The position numbers and the translations under genes were made by a program. A stretch of DNA of 64,000 nt from an uncultured Acidobacteriota bacterium (GTDB lineage Bacteria; Acidobacteriota; Terriglobia; Terriglobales; Acidobacteriaceae), in NCBI GenBank assembly GCA_903832055.1, contig CAILAC010000017.1:186001-250000 (forward strand), read 5' to 3'. Positions 1 through 10,692 of this stretch are shown one piece after another; position 1 is the first letter of the stretch; each line of letters opens with the position of its first letter. Below the pieces are notes generated by a model that saw only the letters and a list, made by a program, of their open reading frames with translations, searched no databases and was not told the DNA's origin.

Positions 1-387
1 AGAACTTCTTTGCAGCGACTGAGTATCGGTTACTTCCCATGCTCACCAGAGTGATTCGTGAAGTGACTGCATCATGACTCCCGCTGCGTCGACATAACGT
101 TCGCCGCTCAGCTTCTGACTGGACACTTCTGTATCCAATCTTGTACTTTTACAGCAACGCATTGCGGCTCAACCCCAAAGACCGATTCCGCAAGGGCGAT
201 AACTGATGGCACAGGAAGCAGTTTTCACGTCGTGCCACGATGGATTCCCTATTCCTGAAATACTTTGGCAATCCGGAATTTCGCTGGAGTACGTGTGCGG
301 ATCACCCGCGGAGATGGAAAGAAGAAGAACTAGCCGCTGGCCGCACGCGAGGCATCGGCTATTGCGACAATGACGGTGGAGGCATCC

Positions 388-1896
388 ATGGCGACACAAC
401 CCGAATCGGCAGCGACTGCGAACGATCTTTCTCTGCAGCCTCCAGAAGAATTCAAGAAAGCACTCGGGCTTTTTGATTCCATCATGATCGTAGCGGGCAT
501 CATGGTGGGCTCGGGCATCTTCATTGTCAGCGCGGAGATTACGCGGCAGGTGGGCGCTGCGGGCTGGCTGCTGGTGGTCTGGGCTATCACCGGAGTACTC
601 ACGCTTGCCGCGGCGCTCAGCTACGGTGAACTCGCCGCGATGATGCCCGAGGCGGGCGGTATGTACGTCTACCTGCGCGAGGCCTTTTCTCCGCTGATCG
701 GATTCCTGTACGGATGGACTCTGCTGACAGTCATCCAGACCGGGACAATTGCAGCGGTTGCCATCGCGTTTGCGCGCTTCAGTGGAGTTGCCTTCCCGCA
801 AATCAGCGAAAGTAACTACCTCATCGCTCCCATTCGTCTTCTGCCTGGGTATGCCATCTCGCTTTCAACGGCACAGGTACTTGCGCTTGGAGTCATTCTG
901 CTGATCACGATCGTCAATTGCCTTGGTGTCCATTGGGGCAAGTGGATCCAGAACATCTTCACGATGGCCAAGCTTACCGGGATGGTGGCGCTGTTGCTTC
1001 TGGGCGTAGTGGCCTGGATACTGCATCCGCAGGTGCTTGCTGCCAACTTTCACCAGGCGTGGCAACCCCAGGATGTGGTCGGCATCAGCGGCGTAAGCGC
1101 ACTCACAGCCTTCGGGATGCTGGTCGCACTTTGCGTCTCCCAGACCGGCTCATTGTTTTCTGCGGACTCATGGCATGACATCACCTTTGTGGCCGGGGAG
1201 GTCCGCAACCCCAAGCGCAATCTGCCGCTCGCCCTGGGGCTGGGAACCGGACTTGTCATTGCGCTCTATATGCTCTGCAATCTCTGCTACCTGGCGGTGG
1301 TTCCGCTGCATGCAATTCAAACCGCGCCCAATGACCGCGTAGCCACCCTGGTGGTTGATACCGTGCTGCCAAGCTTTGGCAAGCTGGCCATGGGAATTCT
1401 GATCATGGTATCGACCTTCGGCACCGTGAATGCACTTACTTTGGCTGGGGGGCGGGCCTGCTACGCCATGGCTCAGGATGGGCTGTTCTTCCGCCGTGCC
1501 GGCCGACTGAACCGGGCGCAAGTTCCGGGTTGGGCGCTGGCGCTGCAGTGCGTCTGGTCACTCGTTCTGGTGTTGCCGCGCACCTATGACGCGGCTACCG
1601 GGCAGTATGGGAATCTCTACAGCAATCTGCTGGACTATGTGATCTCCGCAGCGCTGCTGTTCTACATTCTCACCGTGTTTGCGCTGTTCCGGCTGCGGCG
1701 CACCCGCCCGGACGCACCGCGACCCTATCGGGCATGGGGATACCCGTGGCTGCCCGTCCTCTACATTGCCGGAGCAGGGATTGTGCTGGCAGTATTGTTC
1801 TGTTTCCGCACTGCGACTACTTGGCCGGGGTTGCTGATCATTGCGAGCGGCATTCCGGTGTACTTCTGGCTACGCAAGCAGTCGCGTTCGTTGTAG
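388..1896 (+). CDS. APC-superfamily amino acid permease
   Basis: A 502-residue polytopic inner-membrane protein of the amino acid/polyamine/organocation family. The opening helix after about residue 30 carries the family's GxxxGxGIF-type signature (read as IMVGSGIF), and about a dozen hydrophobic stretches follow. The C-terminal RPYRAWGYPW motif is also typical of the family. I placed the start at 388 rather than the in-frame ATG at 370 because GGAGG lies five bases before 388 and nothing resembling a ribosome site precedes 370. Its substrate cannot be read from sequence. Its position near a hydroxyproline catabolic operon and a GntR regulator makes hydroxyproline, proline or a small peptide-derived amino acid the natural guess, which is inference only. 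Confidence 0.88.
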   Translation: MATQPESAATANDLSLQPPEEFKKALGLFDSIMIVAGIMVGSGIFIVSAEITRQVGAAGWLLVVWAITGVLTLAAALSYGELAAMMPEAGGMYVYLREAFSPLIGFLYGWTLLTVIQTGTIAAVAIAFARFSGVAFPQISESNYLIAPIRLLPGYAISLSTAQVLALGVILLITIVNCLGVHWGKWIQNIFTMAKLTGMVALLLLGVVAWILHPQVLAANFHQAWQPQDVVGISGVSALTAFGMLVALCVSQTGSLFSADSWHDITFVAGEVRNPKRNLPLALGLGTGLVIALYMLCNLCYLAVVPLHAIQTAPNDRVATLVVDTVLPSFGKLAMGILIMVSTFGTVNALTLAGGRACYAMAQDGLFFRRAGRLNRAQVPGWALALQCVWSLVLVLPRTYDAATGQYGNLYSNLLDYVISAALLFYILTVFALFRLRRTRPDAPRPYRAWGYPWLPVLYIAGAGIVLAVLFCFRTATTWPGLLIIASGIPVYFWLRKQSRSL

Positions 1897-2037
1897 GTTC
1901 TTCTGCAGCATCGGCATCGGAAAGATGTCATTCCGATTGTGCCGGATTACCAGTCATATACAGCTATGCCGGGCTTTGAGGCCTGGATTTCTGTAAGTCT
2001 GGTTTGGCTGCGATACGATAGTTCAGGGTAAGCACAT

Positions 2038-2814
2038 TTGAAAACGAAGACCTTAACTCCGACTACTTCCAACTCTGTGCGCGGCCGCAACCGCGACGCC
2101 GCCCCGGAAAAGAAACGCGCGAAGCCCGAGCACGGGACGAGTCTCCTGACCGCCTTCCAGGAGATTCGGGAGCTGATTGTTCACGGTAAGATATCTCCGG
2201 GTACCTGGATCGTAGAGGCAGATCTGGCAGAAAGGCTCAACCTGAGCCGAACCCCGGTGCGCGCTGCCATTCACTGGTTACAGCGCGAGGGTTATGTGCT
2301 TGAGCATCGCAACGTGAGCAAGTCGCGCATGATCGTTGCTCCTCTGACCCGTGAGGATGCCAACGAGCTTTACCGCATCATCGGCCATCTCGAAGGCCTG
2401 GCCGGCCGGGGCGTTGCGGAAATGCCCGAAAAAGAGCGTCTGGAGCTAGGCAAACAGCTCAACGAAGTCAATGAAAAACTGCTGGCCATTGCTGACGGCC
2501 GCGGCGGACCATCGAGCGATATCTTTGACCTGGATCGGAACTTTCATCGACTGATCGTCAAAGCCGGCGCCGGCAACCGGCTCTCAACTCTGCACAGCGC
2601 TATTGAGCCGCAGACTGAGCGTTACTGGCGGCTCTATGCCAGCTCGATCATCAATGCTCTGCACTCCTCAGTCGATGAGCACAAGGAGATTATCCAGGGC
2701 GTCCTGGAGGGCGATGCGGACGCCGTTGAACGAGGACTGCAAAGTAACTGGCTCAAGGGCGCAGAGCGACTCGGCGCAGTCATTGACATGTTCGGCGAGC
2801 GCGGAAGCTGGTAA
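2038..2814 (+). CDS. GntR-family (FCD-type) transcriptional regulator
   Basis: A 258-residue regulator. Residues about 40-105 form the GntR winged helix, with the typical 'LAERLNLSRTPVRAAIHWLQREGYV' pattern (shown only as family resemblance). Residues about 115-240 form the all-helical FCD effector domain with spaced acidic and histidine residues (for example the DRNFHRLIV segment). Members bind palindromes and respond to small carboxylates, sugar acids or amino acids. The start codon is TTG, with AGGG a few bases upstream; no better ATG exists because the next ones are inside the helix-turn-helix. It is convergent with the catabolic operon and is the only dedicated regulator seen in the locus, so it is the best candidate to control it. 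That assignment is inference. Confidence 0.87.
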   Translation: MKTKTLTPTTSNSVRGRNRDAAPEKKRAKPEHGTSLLTAFQEIRELIVHGKISPGTWIVEADLAERLNLSRTPVRAAIHWLQREGYVLEHRNVSKSRMIVAPLTREDANELYRIIGHLEGLAGRGVAEMPEKERLELGKQLNEVNEKLLAIADGRGGPSSDIFDLDRNFHRLIVKAGAGNRLSTLHSAIEPQTERYWRLYASSIINALHSSVDEHKEIIQGVLEGDADAVERGLQSNWLKGAERLGAVIDMFGERGSW

Positions 2815-2848
2815 TTTTCCTGACAAGGAACATACGGTAGCCATTGGT

Positions 2849-5647
2849 TCAGAACTTCGGCCGCAGGATGACTTCGGTTTCCCCAGGGCCGAGCGGAATT
2901 GCATACGCGCCTCGTACCTGCTTCCAATCCTTTTCCGGCTGGTAGCTTTTGGCGGTCGCTGGTTTCACCGGCTGCTCGATTCTAAGGTGGGCCTCCGGCG
3001 TGATGTCGCTGGCACCTTCAAGCGTCAGTTGGACCCTGCCGGTTGCCGGATCAAAGTCAACCCGTTTGAACTTGCCCGCATCCAGTGTCAACCAGAGTCC
3101 TGCGGGAGCCAGATAAAGCCGATTGCGGAAGGAATCCAGCACGGTCACGGAAATCGTTCCATTGTCGTGCTGCAGATTGCCGCCAAAAGCGAGCCATCCT
3201 AGCACCGGATCTCTGACGACATAGGTGGCCGTATTCATCGCATGCCCCCAGAAACCAGAGCCATAGTCGCCAGAGTATGGGTCGAATGCCAGCTTGTCGG
3301 GGAACGAGTGAAAGGCGGCCGAGGCGAACCCTTCCTCATCGATATTGCTCAGCTCGCCCATCGTTCCGCCGTAACCGACGCGCAGCAGATAGAGATTGTC
3401 AGGATGCTCACGGTAGGCGGAGAGCACCGGAATGGCATTGATGCCCGACCCGTAGTGATGTAACTGCCGCTCGAGGCGCTGGATCTTGCCACCATAGATG
3501 AAGTCCCAATAGCGACGCGCACTGCCGTTATAGCCCCAGCTCGGGATCGTTGGATCATAGCCCAGGATCGCGCTCAGGGTAATATCGGCCTTCTCCTGAA
3601 AGCCGAAGTAGTGGGTCCAGGCATAGACCTCTTCCTGACCGGTAGAATCCCACGGCATCTCGCTGCCAAAGGGATACTCTTCGGAGTTCCAATGATCGGC
3701 CCGTTTGCGCATCTGCGACTCGAGGGTCTGCGCTTCTTCGGCAAGCCCTTCACGCTTCAGATCGTCGAGCAGATAGACAAATACATCGCCCTCCATCTGG
3801 CCAAACTGAGTGTAGTACGGGGCAAATTTCATCATCGCCATGGTGGTCTGATAGGCGTGCTCCAGGTACCACTGCCACTCGTGATGGGTGACCAGTCCGG
3901 GATGATTCCGCGCCAGCCGGTACAGAACCCAGTAGGCCGAAGCAACGTGTGGATAGTTAAAGGAACGGTCCACCGCTTCCGATGCTTCTTTGCTCCAACT
4001 GGTCCAACTCTTCCAGTCCTGGTCTGAGCGGTAATAGCCCTCCGGCATTTTGTCTGGCTGGTAGTAGAACAGGCTCTTCCGCACTCCAAATTGGTTGGGC
4101 CCTTCACTGTATTGCAGGTGACCCCAAAGGACGCCGTCCACAAACTGCTCCAATTGGGAGACTTCCTGTTTGTCCGGTGCGCCATACTCTTTCATCACTG
4201 CTGCCAGCCAGGAATCGGAGCCGGCTTCGTCGCCCAATCCAGCGATCCAGACGCGGCTATCCTGCATCACCTTCTCATCTTTTTCCCGATCGTAGCTGAT
4301 GATCCCCGGCGCGCGATGGAAAGGGTCTGCTGGGTCTGCGAGCCACTGCTTTGTGGTTAAGAAGTGCCCCAGGTCCGCGACAGCTTCGCTCTCGGGCTTG
4401 ATCACGCGATAGCTGATGGTCTGCAGAGTGCCGTCGGCATAGGTAATGGACAAGCGGGCCTGGCCCCAGGTGTGACCGGTCAGCCGATAGTTTTTCCATC
4501 CTCCGGGCGTGGTGGCGTCCGGTGTAACACCAATCGCGCCAGCTGGCTCAACCTCAATGGATTGAACCGTTTGAGGATAGTTGAGAAAGAGATGACCTTG
4601 CATATCCCTTGGCAGAATGTAGCCGGGAACGCCAATCGCTACCGGGCGCTTGTTTGCCGCGAGCGTCTTCTCGATGCCCTGAATTGAATCTGAAAGCAGG
4701 AAGCGAACACCATACGTGCGCGATTCGCCCGGTAAAAGAGTTGCTGTGGTCGGCAAATTCCACGGCTTGGCCTGCTTCCATTCCTTGTCCTGATAGGCGC
4801 CACTGTGGACCATCCACTCGTAGAAGCCTTCAAACGTAGTACCGCGCGGCGTGGGGTCGCGGAATATCTCCGGTTTGGCGCTGGACACATCCCGCCCCCA
4901 TCCCTGGTCAAAAATTGGATTGTAGGCCTCAAACGGGCTGTGTCCGTCGGGCACAACCAGCAGTGCCGGGCCCTTGCCATTGAGCCGGGTCACTTGCAGA
5001 TACCCGGCATCCTCGCCAATATAGGGGTCATAGAAGCTGCAAAGGGCATGCGCCTGCTCCAGCGAACGGTCATTGATGACGTTGTTGAAGATCATCGGAA
5101 TACCGAGCGAGCCGATCTCAAGCGGATGGTCGCTGGTATTGGTCAGCGTAAAGCGCAGCGCCAGCCCGTTTCCGCTTTGTGCCCAACTACGAACAATGCG
5201 CAGGGGAATATCGGCGGGAAGCGTGGGAGCCAGATCGGCCGAGGCCAGCAACTCTCCGGAAACAGGCAGCGGCTTGACCGGAGTGCGGGCCAGTGCAGTT
5301 GAGTAGCTGGTCCAGTCCCCGTCTTTTGACGTACGCAGACGCAGATCGATGTCGCCGAGGTGGTAGTAGCCATTTGGCGAACGCTGAACAAGCAGATCGC
5401 CGGGAGTAAAGTCGAATCCGCTCGCCGCATGTGACTTCGGCAACAGGGCGGCGACTGTCTGCGACGAATGGACGAGTTTCAAAGTGAATCCTGGCGTCTC
5501 CAGCGTGTCGATTCCACCCTTGAGCATGGGCCCGGGAACGGGCACTGGTTTGGGTGGCTCCTGGGCCGCGCCGTCACCTGCGCCGGCAACCAGGCAGGCG
5601 GCGATGGCAAGGTTGAGGAAGACTGGGCTTTGCCGCAAAATACGCAT
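2849..5647 (-). CDS. exported DUF5695-like protein, possible carbohydrate-active enzyme
   Basis: A 932-residue secreted protein that I recognise only at the level of a DUF5695-like family. An N-terminal signal peptide (about residues 1-28, ending in an alanine-rich segment) follows the chosen start. GAGAGG sits upstream of 5647, whereas a longer reading from 5710 would bury the signal peptide. The first 430 residues look beta-rich. From about 450 the sequence becomes helical and tryptophan/tyrosine-rich with repeated HxxW and YxxxxGxxxG patterns, which suggests an alpha/alpha-barrel of the kind used by glycosidases and lyases. It is the last gene of the minus-strand series that begins with the hydroxyproline genes. 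No catalytic residue can be assigned. Confidence 0.72.
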   Translation of the reverse strand: MRILRQSPVFLNLAIAACLVAGAGDGAAQEPPKPVPVPGPMLKGGIDTLETPGFTLKLVHSSQTVAALLPKSHAASGFDFTPGDLLVQRSPNGYYHLGDIDLRLRTSKDGDWTSYSTALARTPVKPLPVSGELLASADLAPTLPADIPLRIVRSWAQSGNGLALRFTLTNTSDHPLEIGSLGIPMIFNNVINDRSLEQAHALCSFYDPYIGEDAGYLQVTRLNGKGPALLVVPDGHSPFEAYNPIFDQGWGRDVSSAKPEIFRDPTPRGTTFEGFYEWMVHSGAYQDKEWKQAKPWNLPTTATLLPGESRTYGVRFLLSDSIQGIEKTLAANKRPVAIGVPGYILPRDMQGHLFLNYPQTVQSIEVEPAGAIGVTPDATTPGGWKNYRLTGHTWGQARLSITYADGTLQTISYRVIKPESEAVADLGHFLTTKQWLADPADPFHRAPGIISYDREKDEKVMQDSRVWIAGLGDEAGSDSWLAAVMKEYGAPDKQEVSQLEQFVDGVLWGHLQYSEGPNQFGVRKSLFYYQPDKMPEGYYRSDQDWKSWTSWSKEASEAVDRSFNYPHVASAYWVLYRLARNHPGLVTHHEWQWYLEHAYQTTMAMMKFAPYYTQFGQMEGDVFVYLLDDLKREGLAEEAQTLESQMRKRADHWNSEEYPFGSEMPWDSTGQEEVYAWTHYFGFQEKADITLSAILGYDPTIPSWGYNGSARRYWDFIYGGKIQRLERQLHHYGSGINAIPVLSAYREHPDNLYLLRVGYGGTMGELSNIDEEGFASAAFHSFPDKLAFDPYSGDYGSGFWGHAMNTATYVVRDPVLGWLAFGGNLQHDNGTISVTVLDSFRNRLYLAPAGLWLTLDAGKFKRVDFDPATGRVQLTLEGASDITPEAHLRIEQPVKPATAKSYQPEKDWKQVRGAYAIPLGPGETEVILRPKF

Positions 5648-5810
5648 ACTTAAAACGGCCTCTCTTGCCTTGCTGAATCGCACTCCCTGCCCCCGCATAC
5701 CCTGGGACAAGGAGTGGAAAGCAATGCTTGGTTTATGCCTTTACACCTGAAGTCGGCTGGCTTGAGACAAAATTCTGAACGGACGAGCAACCGTGGCCGC
5801 CGGCAGTGGA

Positions 5811-8111
5811 TCAATGCGCTGCCTGTGACGCGTTCCAGTTCGGCGTCTCCTGGCCAATAAGGTTATGCACAAAAAAGTCTTCCAGCTTGCGTTGCCCGTA
5901 CTCCCCGCCTGCTCCATGGCCGCCACCGGGCACATAGAAGAGGTCGAAATCCTTGTTCGCCTTGATCAACCGGTCTGCCACCTGAAAGGTTGAGGCTGGA
6001 TCGACATTCTTATCCATTTCCCCGACGACCAGCATTAGCTTGCCTTGCAGGCGATAGGCATTGTCCACATTTGAGGACTCAGAATATTGCGGCCCAACCG
6101 GCCAGCCCATCCACTGCTCATTCCACCAGATCTTGTCCATCCGGTTGTCATGGCATCCGCTATTGGAGACGGCGACCTTGTAGAACTCCGGATGAAACAG
6201 CAGCGCACCCATCGCGCTCTGCCCACCCGCGGAGGTTCCAAAGATGCCCACGCGCGATATGTCGTACCAGGGATACTTTGCCGCGGCCGCCTTATGCCAA
6301 AGAATCCGATCCGGGAAGCCCGCATCCTTGAGGTTGTGCCAGGCCACGTCGTGAAAGATCTTTGATCGATTATTGGTGCCCATGCCATCCATCTGCACCA
6401 CGACAAATCCCAGCTCGGTAAGCCGCTCAGTACGGGTCGTGAAAGTCTTGGGTACAAACGAGCCCTGTGGACCAGCGTAGATGTCTTCAATCACCGGGTA
6501 TTTCTTCTTGGGATCAAAGTTGGCCGGCTTGTAGATCACACCCCAGATATCGGTCTTATGATCGCGCCCCTTGGCAACAAAGACCTCGGGTGGGTGCCAC
6601 CCTGCCTCGATGAGCTTATGGATGTCTCCCTTTTCGAGGACCATCAATTGCTGGTTATCCTGAACGCGATAGAGGGCCATCGTGGGTGGCATATCAATTC
6701 TGGACCAGATATCCACGTAGTATTTGCCATCTTCGGAGTATTCCAGGTGATGGTTGCCATCGCCTTCGGCAAGCGGCGTCAAACCCGTTCCGTCAAAGTT
6801 GATGCGATAGGCATGAACAAAGTAAGGATCCTCACCGGGTCGCATGCCGCTGGCTTCAAACCATATCTGGCGCTTTTCATCATCCACCCGATTAACGGCA
6901 CGGACGACCCACTCGCCCCTGGTGATCTGGTTCTTCACCTGGCCGGTCTTGCCATCCAGCAGGTAGAGATGCGCCCACCCGTCCCGTTCGCTCATCCAAA
7001 CGATCTCTTTCCCATCGGCCACATCATGACGGTAAACCTTGCCGGTGTCGTACTGGTTCATCACCAGTGGCCGGTAGTCGATGAAGGTATTGCTCTCTTC
7101 GGAGATCAGGCTGTGCGCTTTACCCGTGGCTGCATCGACTTCAACGACTCGATAGACCTGGTGACCGCGCTGATTGTACTCAAAGGTGAAGCCGCGGCTG
7201 TCTTTCCACCAGACCGGGTCAGAGATTCCAAAGGCGTTGGGAAACGTCTCGTTGCTGACGATGATCTCTGACTTTGCGGCGACATCAAACAGCACCGGCT
7301 GCTCCACTGCAAGTACATCGCCGGCCTTGGGATAAACCATCGAAGGATAGTCCGGCTGCAACTGATTGGCAGGCGAAGACTCAATATAGTGAATTACCCG
7401 GCGATGCCCTGGAAGGATGCGGTAAGCCACGAAATGCTTTGAATCTGGCGACCAGACAATGGTTTTGGGAGCGTAGTAGTTCCCTTCTGACCCATCCGTA
7501 CTGAGTACAATTGGCTGCGTCGATCCCTTTGCGCGCACCGCCACGTTGTAGTTCAGCACATAAGCATCCCATTTGCCGTCGGGCGACGGGACTGTATGCG
7601 CATCGCCGTTCAAAGCCCTGGGCGTGTCATCATAATCGTCATCGGAATCGTACTCGTCGTCGCCGGGTTGCAGTGTGCTGGCCTTTGAACAGATGTAGCT
7701 GGTAAGGTCGCAGTGCCAGCGGGCGTTCTGGAGCAGAAACTCGACGGCTCCCCGCTTCTCCACAAACCGGAAGCGTGGAAAGGGCAGTGCCAGCGGCTTG
7801 TATTCTGTGCCAGAAGCCTTGGTGAGAGCCGCCGCGAGCTTTGCTGGATCAAACGGGGCCTGCCGCGTCTGATCCTCGGCATTGACGAGGACGAATTCGT
7901 GCCCGCCTTCGACCGACTTCCGGTAGACAAACGCATCCCCTCCCTCAATCCAAAACGGCGGCTCAGGGATGTTGACCGCCAATTCGGCGAAGTCCTTGCC
8001 CACCTTCGCCGCGCGTTCATAGTCTGATGTTTTTACCTGAGCACCGGACTGAGCTGCTGTCAGTACCGCCCACATTGAAAGAGTAATTCCCAGCATGTGT
8101 CCTACTCGCAT
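5811..8111 (-). CDS. S9-family prolyl peptidase (DPP-IV-like), exported
   Basis: A 766-residue peptidase of the prolyl oligopeptidase family. A short signal peptide is followed by a DPP-IV-type beta-propeller (about residues 60-490) and a C-terminal alpha/beta-hydrolase domain (about 510-750). The nucleophile elbow reads GTSAGGQ (Ser), the acid is in the GEMDKNVDP segment, and the histidine is in GGGHGAGG. Family members remove X-Pro dipeptides or cut after proline in the periplasm. The start at 8111 has GGAG five bases upstream, and a GTG at 8126 is the less likely alternative. Placed beside hydroxyproline catabolism genes, it would provide the peptide-trimming step for proline/hydroxyproline-rich substrates. 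That linkage is inference. Confidence 0.9.
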   Translation of the reverse strand: MRVGHMLGITLSMWAVLTAAQSGAQVKTSDYERAAKVGKDFAELAVNIPEPPFWIEGGDAFVYRKSVEGGHEFVLVNAEDQTRQAPFDPAKLAAALTKASGTEYKPLALPFPRFRFVEKRGAVEFLLQNARWHCDLTSYICSKASTLQPGDDEYDSDDDYDDTPRALNGDAHTVPSPDGKWDAYVLNYNVAVRAKGSTQPIVLSTDGSEGNYYAPKTIVWSPDSKHFVAYRILPGHRRVIHYIESSPANQLQPDYPSMVYPKAGDVLAVEQPVLFDVAAKSEIIVSNETFPNAFGISDPVWWKDSRGFTFEYNQRGHQVYRVVEVDAATGKAHSLISEESNTFIDYRPLVMNQYDTGKVYRHDVADGKEIVWMSERDGWAHLYLLDGKTGQVKNQITRGEWVVRAVNRVDDEKRQIWFEASGMRPGEDPYFVHAYRINFDGTGLTPLAEGDGNHHLEYSEDGKYYVDIWSRIDMPPTMALYRVQDNQQLMVLEKGDIHKLIEAGWHPPEVFVAKGRDHKTDIWGVIYKPANFDPKKKYPVIEDIYAGPQGSFVPKTFTTRTERLTELGFVVVQMDGMGTNNRSKIFHDVAWHNLKDAGFPDRILWHKAAAAKYPWYDISRVGIFGTSAGGQSAMGALLFHPEFYKVAVSNSGCHDNRMDKIWWNEQWMGWPVGPQYSESSNVDNAYRLQGKLMLVVGEMDKNVDPASTFQVADRLIKANKDFDLFYVPGGGHGAGGEYGQRKLEDFFVHNLIGQETPNWNASQAAH

Positions 8112-8174
8112 CGACTCTCCATCCACTCCGTTTCTTCTGTCTTATTCCGCTTGATACCGCTGAAGGAAGGTTCC

Positions 8175-10583
8175 TCAGGCATAGGTACAGACCACGACGA
8201 ATTCCTTTTGATTTCCGGTTTCAAACTGAACCGAATCCTTTTCCAGAACCGTTTCCGTATCCTGACCTGATGGTCTCTTGGTGCCTGCCAACTGAGCTGG
8301 CTGGCCGTTGACGGTGGCCGATTGCAGCCTCTTCGTGCGCGGCAGGCGCAGCTTGCAATGCACCTCCTTCGGGGCGCCAGAATCAAAATGCACCTTTGCC
8401 GTGACCTGGTTGGGCGCATCCGCAATCATGTGAAAGCTGACTCGCCCCCAGCGTGTCGGTGCCTTCTCGATTCGAATCTCCTTGCCTGAGGTCACCCACT
8501 CCCGAGGTAGCCCCTTGGCTAGATACAGTCGGTCTACATCGGAATCCTCAAGCACCAGCATCCATCGCACGAGCAGCGGAATCGTCTGTTGCGCTGGAAT
8601 GCAGAAAAGGGCTGTGCTCCCGGTGATGCCCGCGACCTCCCCGGCCGTCCAACTACCCCGGCTGTGATCGTGATACCGGTGAGCGTAGAGAAACAGCAGG
8701 AACTCTTCAATGCGGTCGAGCCGCAGCAGCATCTGCGCGTAGCCATACGAGATGAAGCCAAGAATGTCGCGTCCATCGGCATGCGCCGGCTCCACGTTGG
8801 CCACGATGCCCAGCGTGGTTGCGCCATAAGCGCGCATGCAGTCAATGACCACGCTGGCCAGGTCAGTGGGCAGAATGTCTGCCTGCAGCAGTTCTGCATA
8901 CGCCCGATGCGGCCAGCCCTGCGGGCTGGGGTGTTCGGTGGCCATCGACTCGCGAAAGGTAAGCTGGGCTCCGGGCAAGGGTCCGATGTATGGCGGGTTC
9001 AACTCATGGCGAACACTGCCGCGCACACTCGCCACCACAGCTGACGCTAACTGGTCAGCATGCCGCAGCCAGACTCCCGCAGGCTGCTCCCATCCCAGAG
9101 TTTTCCATGCAGTAGCCAAATCACGAAGTCCGCGCGCCGCAAACGCGCTGTTCGAAAAATAAGGCCGCCACCAGATTTCGGGCTTTGGCATCAGGCAGGA
9201 GTCGGACTCGCTCCAGCCATGGATCAGGCCATAGCCCGTATCCTCCTTTGGCAACCGCAGGCTCTCCTCGTGCATGGCGGTCAGAATTGCCGCGGTAGCC
9301 TCAAACTTTGCGCGGTGCTTCTGCAGCAGTGCGCGATCCCCGGTGTAGTGGAAGTAACGCGCGATCAGCGAAAGCGTCAGGCCGAACTGCGCCGTCTCCG
9401 GGCCGCGCATGTTGATCATCCCCCGGGCATCCACAAACTCGGAGTAGTAGTTGTCCAGCACATCGCGGGCCATCGCAAAGCGACCCCATTCCAGATTGGT
9501 AAAGAGCGCGCTGGTGAAAATATCCTGAAATCCGTCATACTCCGGCCCGTAATAGTCCCGGTCCACGGCACCATACTTGGGATAAACTCCTCCCGGCCGT
9601 ACGATCAACTCCTTGGCGAAGGCATGCCGCGCCATGTCTACCCAGGACGGATCGGGCAGAGCAACCTCAACAGCATCGCGCAGCTGATGCTGCCAATATT
9701 GCGTGAACTGAAGCAGGGCGGCGTAAAACTCTTCTGCGGAGGGGTCCAGCCGGGCCGGCGGAAATGCAGGATAGCTGTAGCCGTACTGAACTCTGACCAT
9801 CTTTCCGTTGCGAATCCGCGCCGTACGGTGCCAGGTCTGCACAACGAATCGGCCAGTCGTCTGCACGTCGGCAAAGACAATCACCTCGTCATATCCATTC
9901 GGATCATCCTGCGCGGGAAAAACTTTCCGCACCGCCGGCAGCCATCCTCCCAGCAGCCCTTCATAGCGATGCGCGGCCGCAGCCTGGTCAATCTCGGGAA
10001 GGTATTGCACTGGATGGTAAGTGCGCGTGCTTCCACTGGGATAGACGGGCATCGTGTCGAAACACTCCCGGGTTCCGACGATGGTGTTCCACTGCGGCCG
10101 CTCGTTGGGATCGGTGGGCTTTTCCGAGGCCATTGGCGGCGCGGCTGCCTTCACCTGCTCAGGATCGGGATCACCATCGCGAAGCAGGCGATCGGCCAGC
10201 AGATCCGGGCCAGCCATGCCAATGTCGCTCAGCTTCAGCCCCAACCACGGCGGATTCGCATCGGGAAAAGTGGCCTCCACCCGCTTGGCCAACTGCAGAC
10301 CGCGGCCATCCGGGCTTACCAGTGTGATTGCCCCGTCATGGTTGCGCAGGTCTTCGTAGACCTTCCAGTTGCCTGGCTGCGCTCCTGACTCGAAGCTGGT
10401 CAGCAGGGTGTGCCCAGCCGTGTCCAGTTGCCCGGTCTTGACCCAGGCAAAGGCTTCTTCCTTTGCCTGCGCGGCGGGCACCCCGCCCTCGGCATCGACC
10501 TCGATGGCAAGGCCGTTCATCGCCACCCCGGCGACCGCCAGACTCTGCAGAAATTTGCGACGATCCATCCAGTTTTGCCCCAT
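8175..10583 (-). CDS. Tat-exported protein of unknown function, probable alpha/alpha-toroid enzyme
   Basis: An 802-residue protein that I do not recognise by name. It starts with a twin-arginine signal (MDRRKFLQ at residues 6-13) and an Ala-rich hydrophobic segment, so it folds before export. Residues about 50-330 look mixed. Residues about 330-690 have the helical, aromatic-rich repeats (WxxxxMARDVL, YFHYTGDRALL, GWSESDS) seen in alpha/alpha-toroid glycosidases. About 700-802 is a beta domain with a 'VNGQPAQL' turn like those closing glycoside hydrolases of such folds. The gene lies between two exported peptidase genes on one strand and has its own promoter-like region with the TTGTATACAA motif. 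A role in glycan removal from peptides is plausible but unproven. Confidence 0.68.
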   Translation of the reverse strand: MGQNWMDRRKFLQSLAVAGVAMNGLAIEVDAEGGVPAAQAKEEAFAWVKTGQLDTAGHTLLTSFESGAQPGNWKVYEDLRNHDGAITLVSPDGRGLQLAKRVEATFPDANPPWLGLKLSDIGMAGPDLLADRLLRDGDPDPEQVKAAAPPMASEKPTDPNERPQWNTIVGTRECFDTMPVYPSGSTRTYHPVQYLPEIDQAAAAHRYEGLLGGWLPAVRKVFPAQDDPNGYDEVIVFADVQTTGRFVVQTWHRTARIRNGKMVRVQYGYSYPAFPPARLDPSAEEFYAALLQFTQYWQHQLRDAVEVALPDPSWVDMARHAFAKELIVRPGGVYPKYGAVDRDYYGPEYDGFQDIFTSALFTNLEWGRFAMARDVLDNYYSEFVDARGMINMRGPETAQFGLTLSLIARYFHYTGDRALLQKHRAKFEATAAILTAMHEESLRLPKEDTGYGLIHGWSESDSCLMPKPEIWWRPYFSNSAFAARGLRDLATAWKTLGWEQPAGVWLRHADQLASAVVASVRGSVRHELNPPYIGPLPGAQLTFRESMATEHPSPQGWPHRAYAELLQADILPTDLASVVIDCMRAYGATTLGIVANVEPAHADGRDILGFISYGYAQMLLRLDRIEEFLLFLYAHRYHDHSRGSWTAGEVAGITGSTALFCIPAQQTIPLLVRWMLVLEDSDVDRLYLAKGLPREWVTSGKEIRIEKAPTRWGRVSFHMIADAPNQVTAKVHFDSGAPKEVHCKLRLPRTKRLQSATVNGQPAQLAGTKRPSGQDTETVLEKDSVQFETGNQKEFVVVCTYA

Positions 10584-10611
10584 GTGCGTTGGAAACCCAA
10601 AAGTAGGTGGA

Positions 10612-10627
10612 GATCCTGCTCAGGATC
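10612..10627. repeat. 16-bp palindrome GATCCTGCTCAGGATC
   Basis: The arms GATCCTG and CAGGATC are separated by two bases and lie 29-44 bases upstream of the 802-residue Tat protein gene. The loop would be too tight for a stable RNA hairpin, so if it is functional it is more likely a DNA-binding site in the leader. Confidence 0.4.
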
Positions 10628-10692
10628 CGCCTCAAGTGTGCTGATTTGCCCGGTCGTCGATCAATGCGATTTTTATCACAAACGCGCTGATT

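Noticed and set aside
1-387. Possible 3' end of an earlier gene (open frame 3-77)
   Set aside because: Only about 24 codons are visible and nothing is recognisable; the stretch up to 387 is treated as non-coding upstream DNA of the permease.
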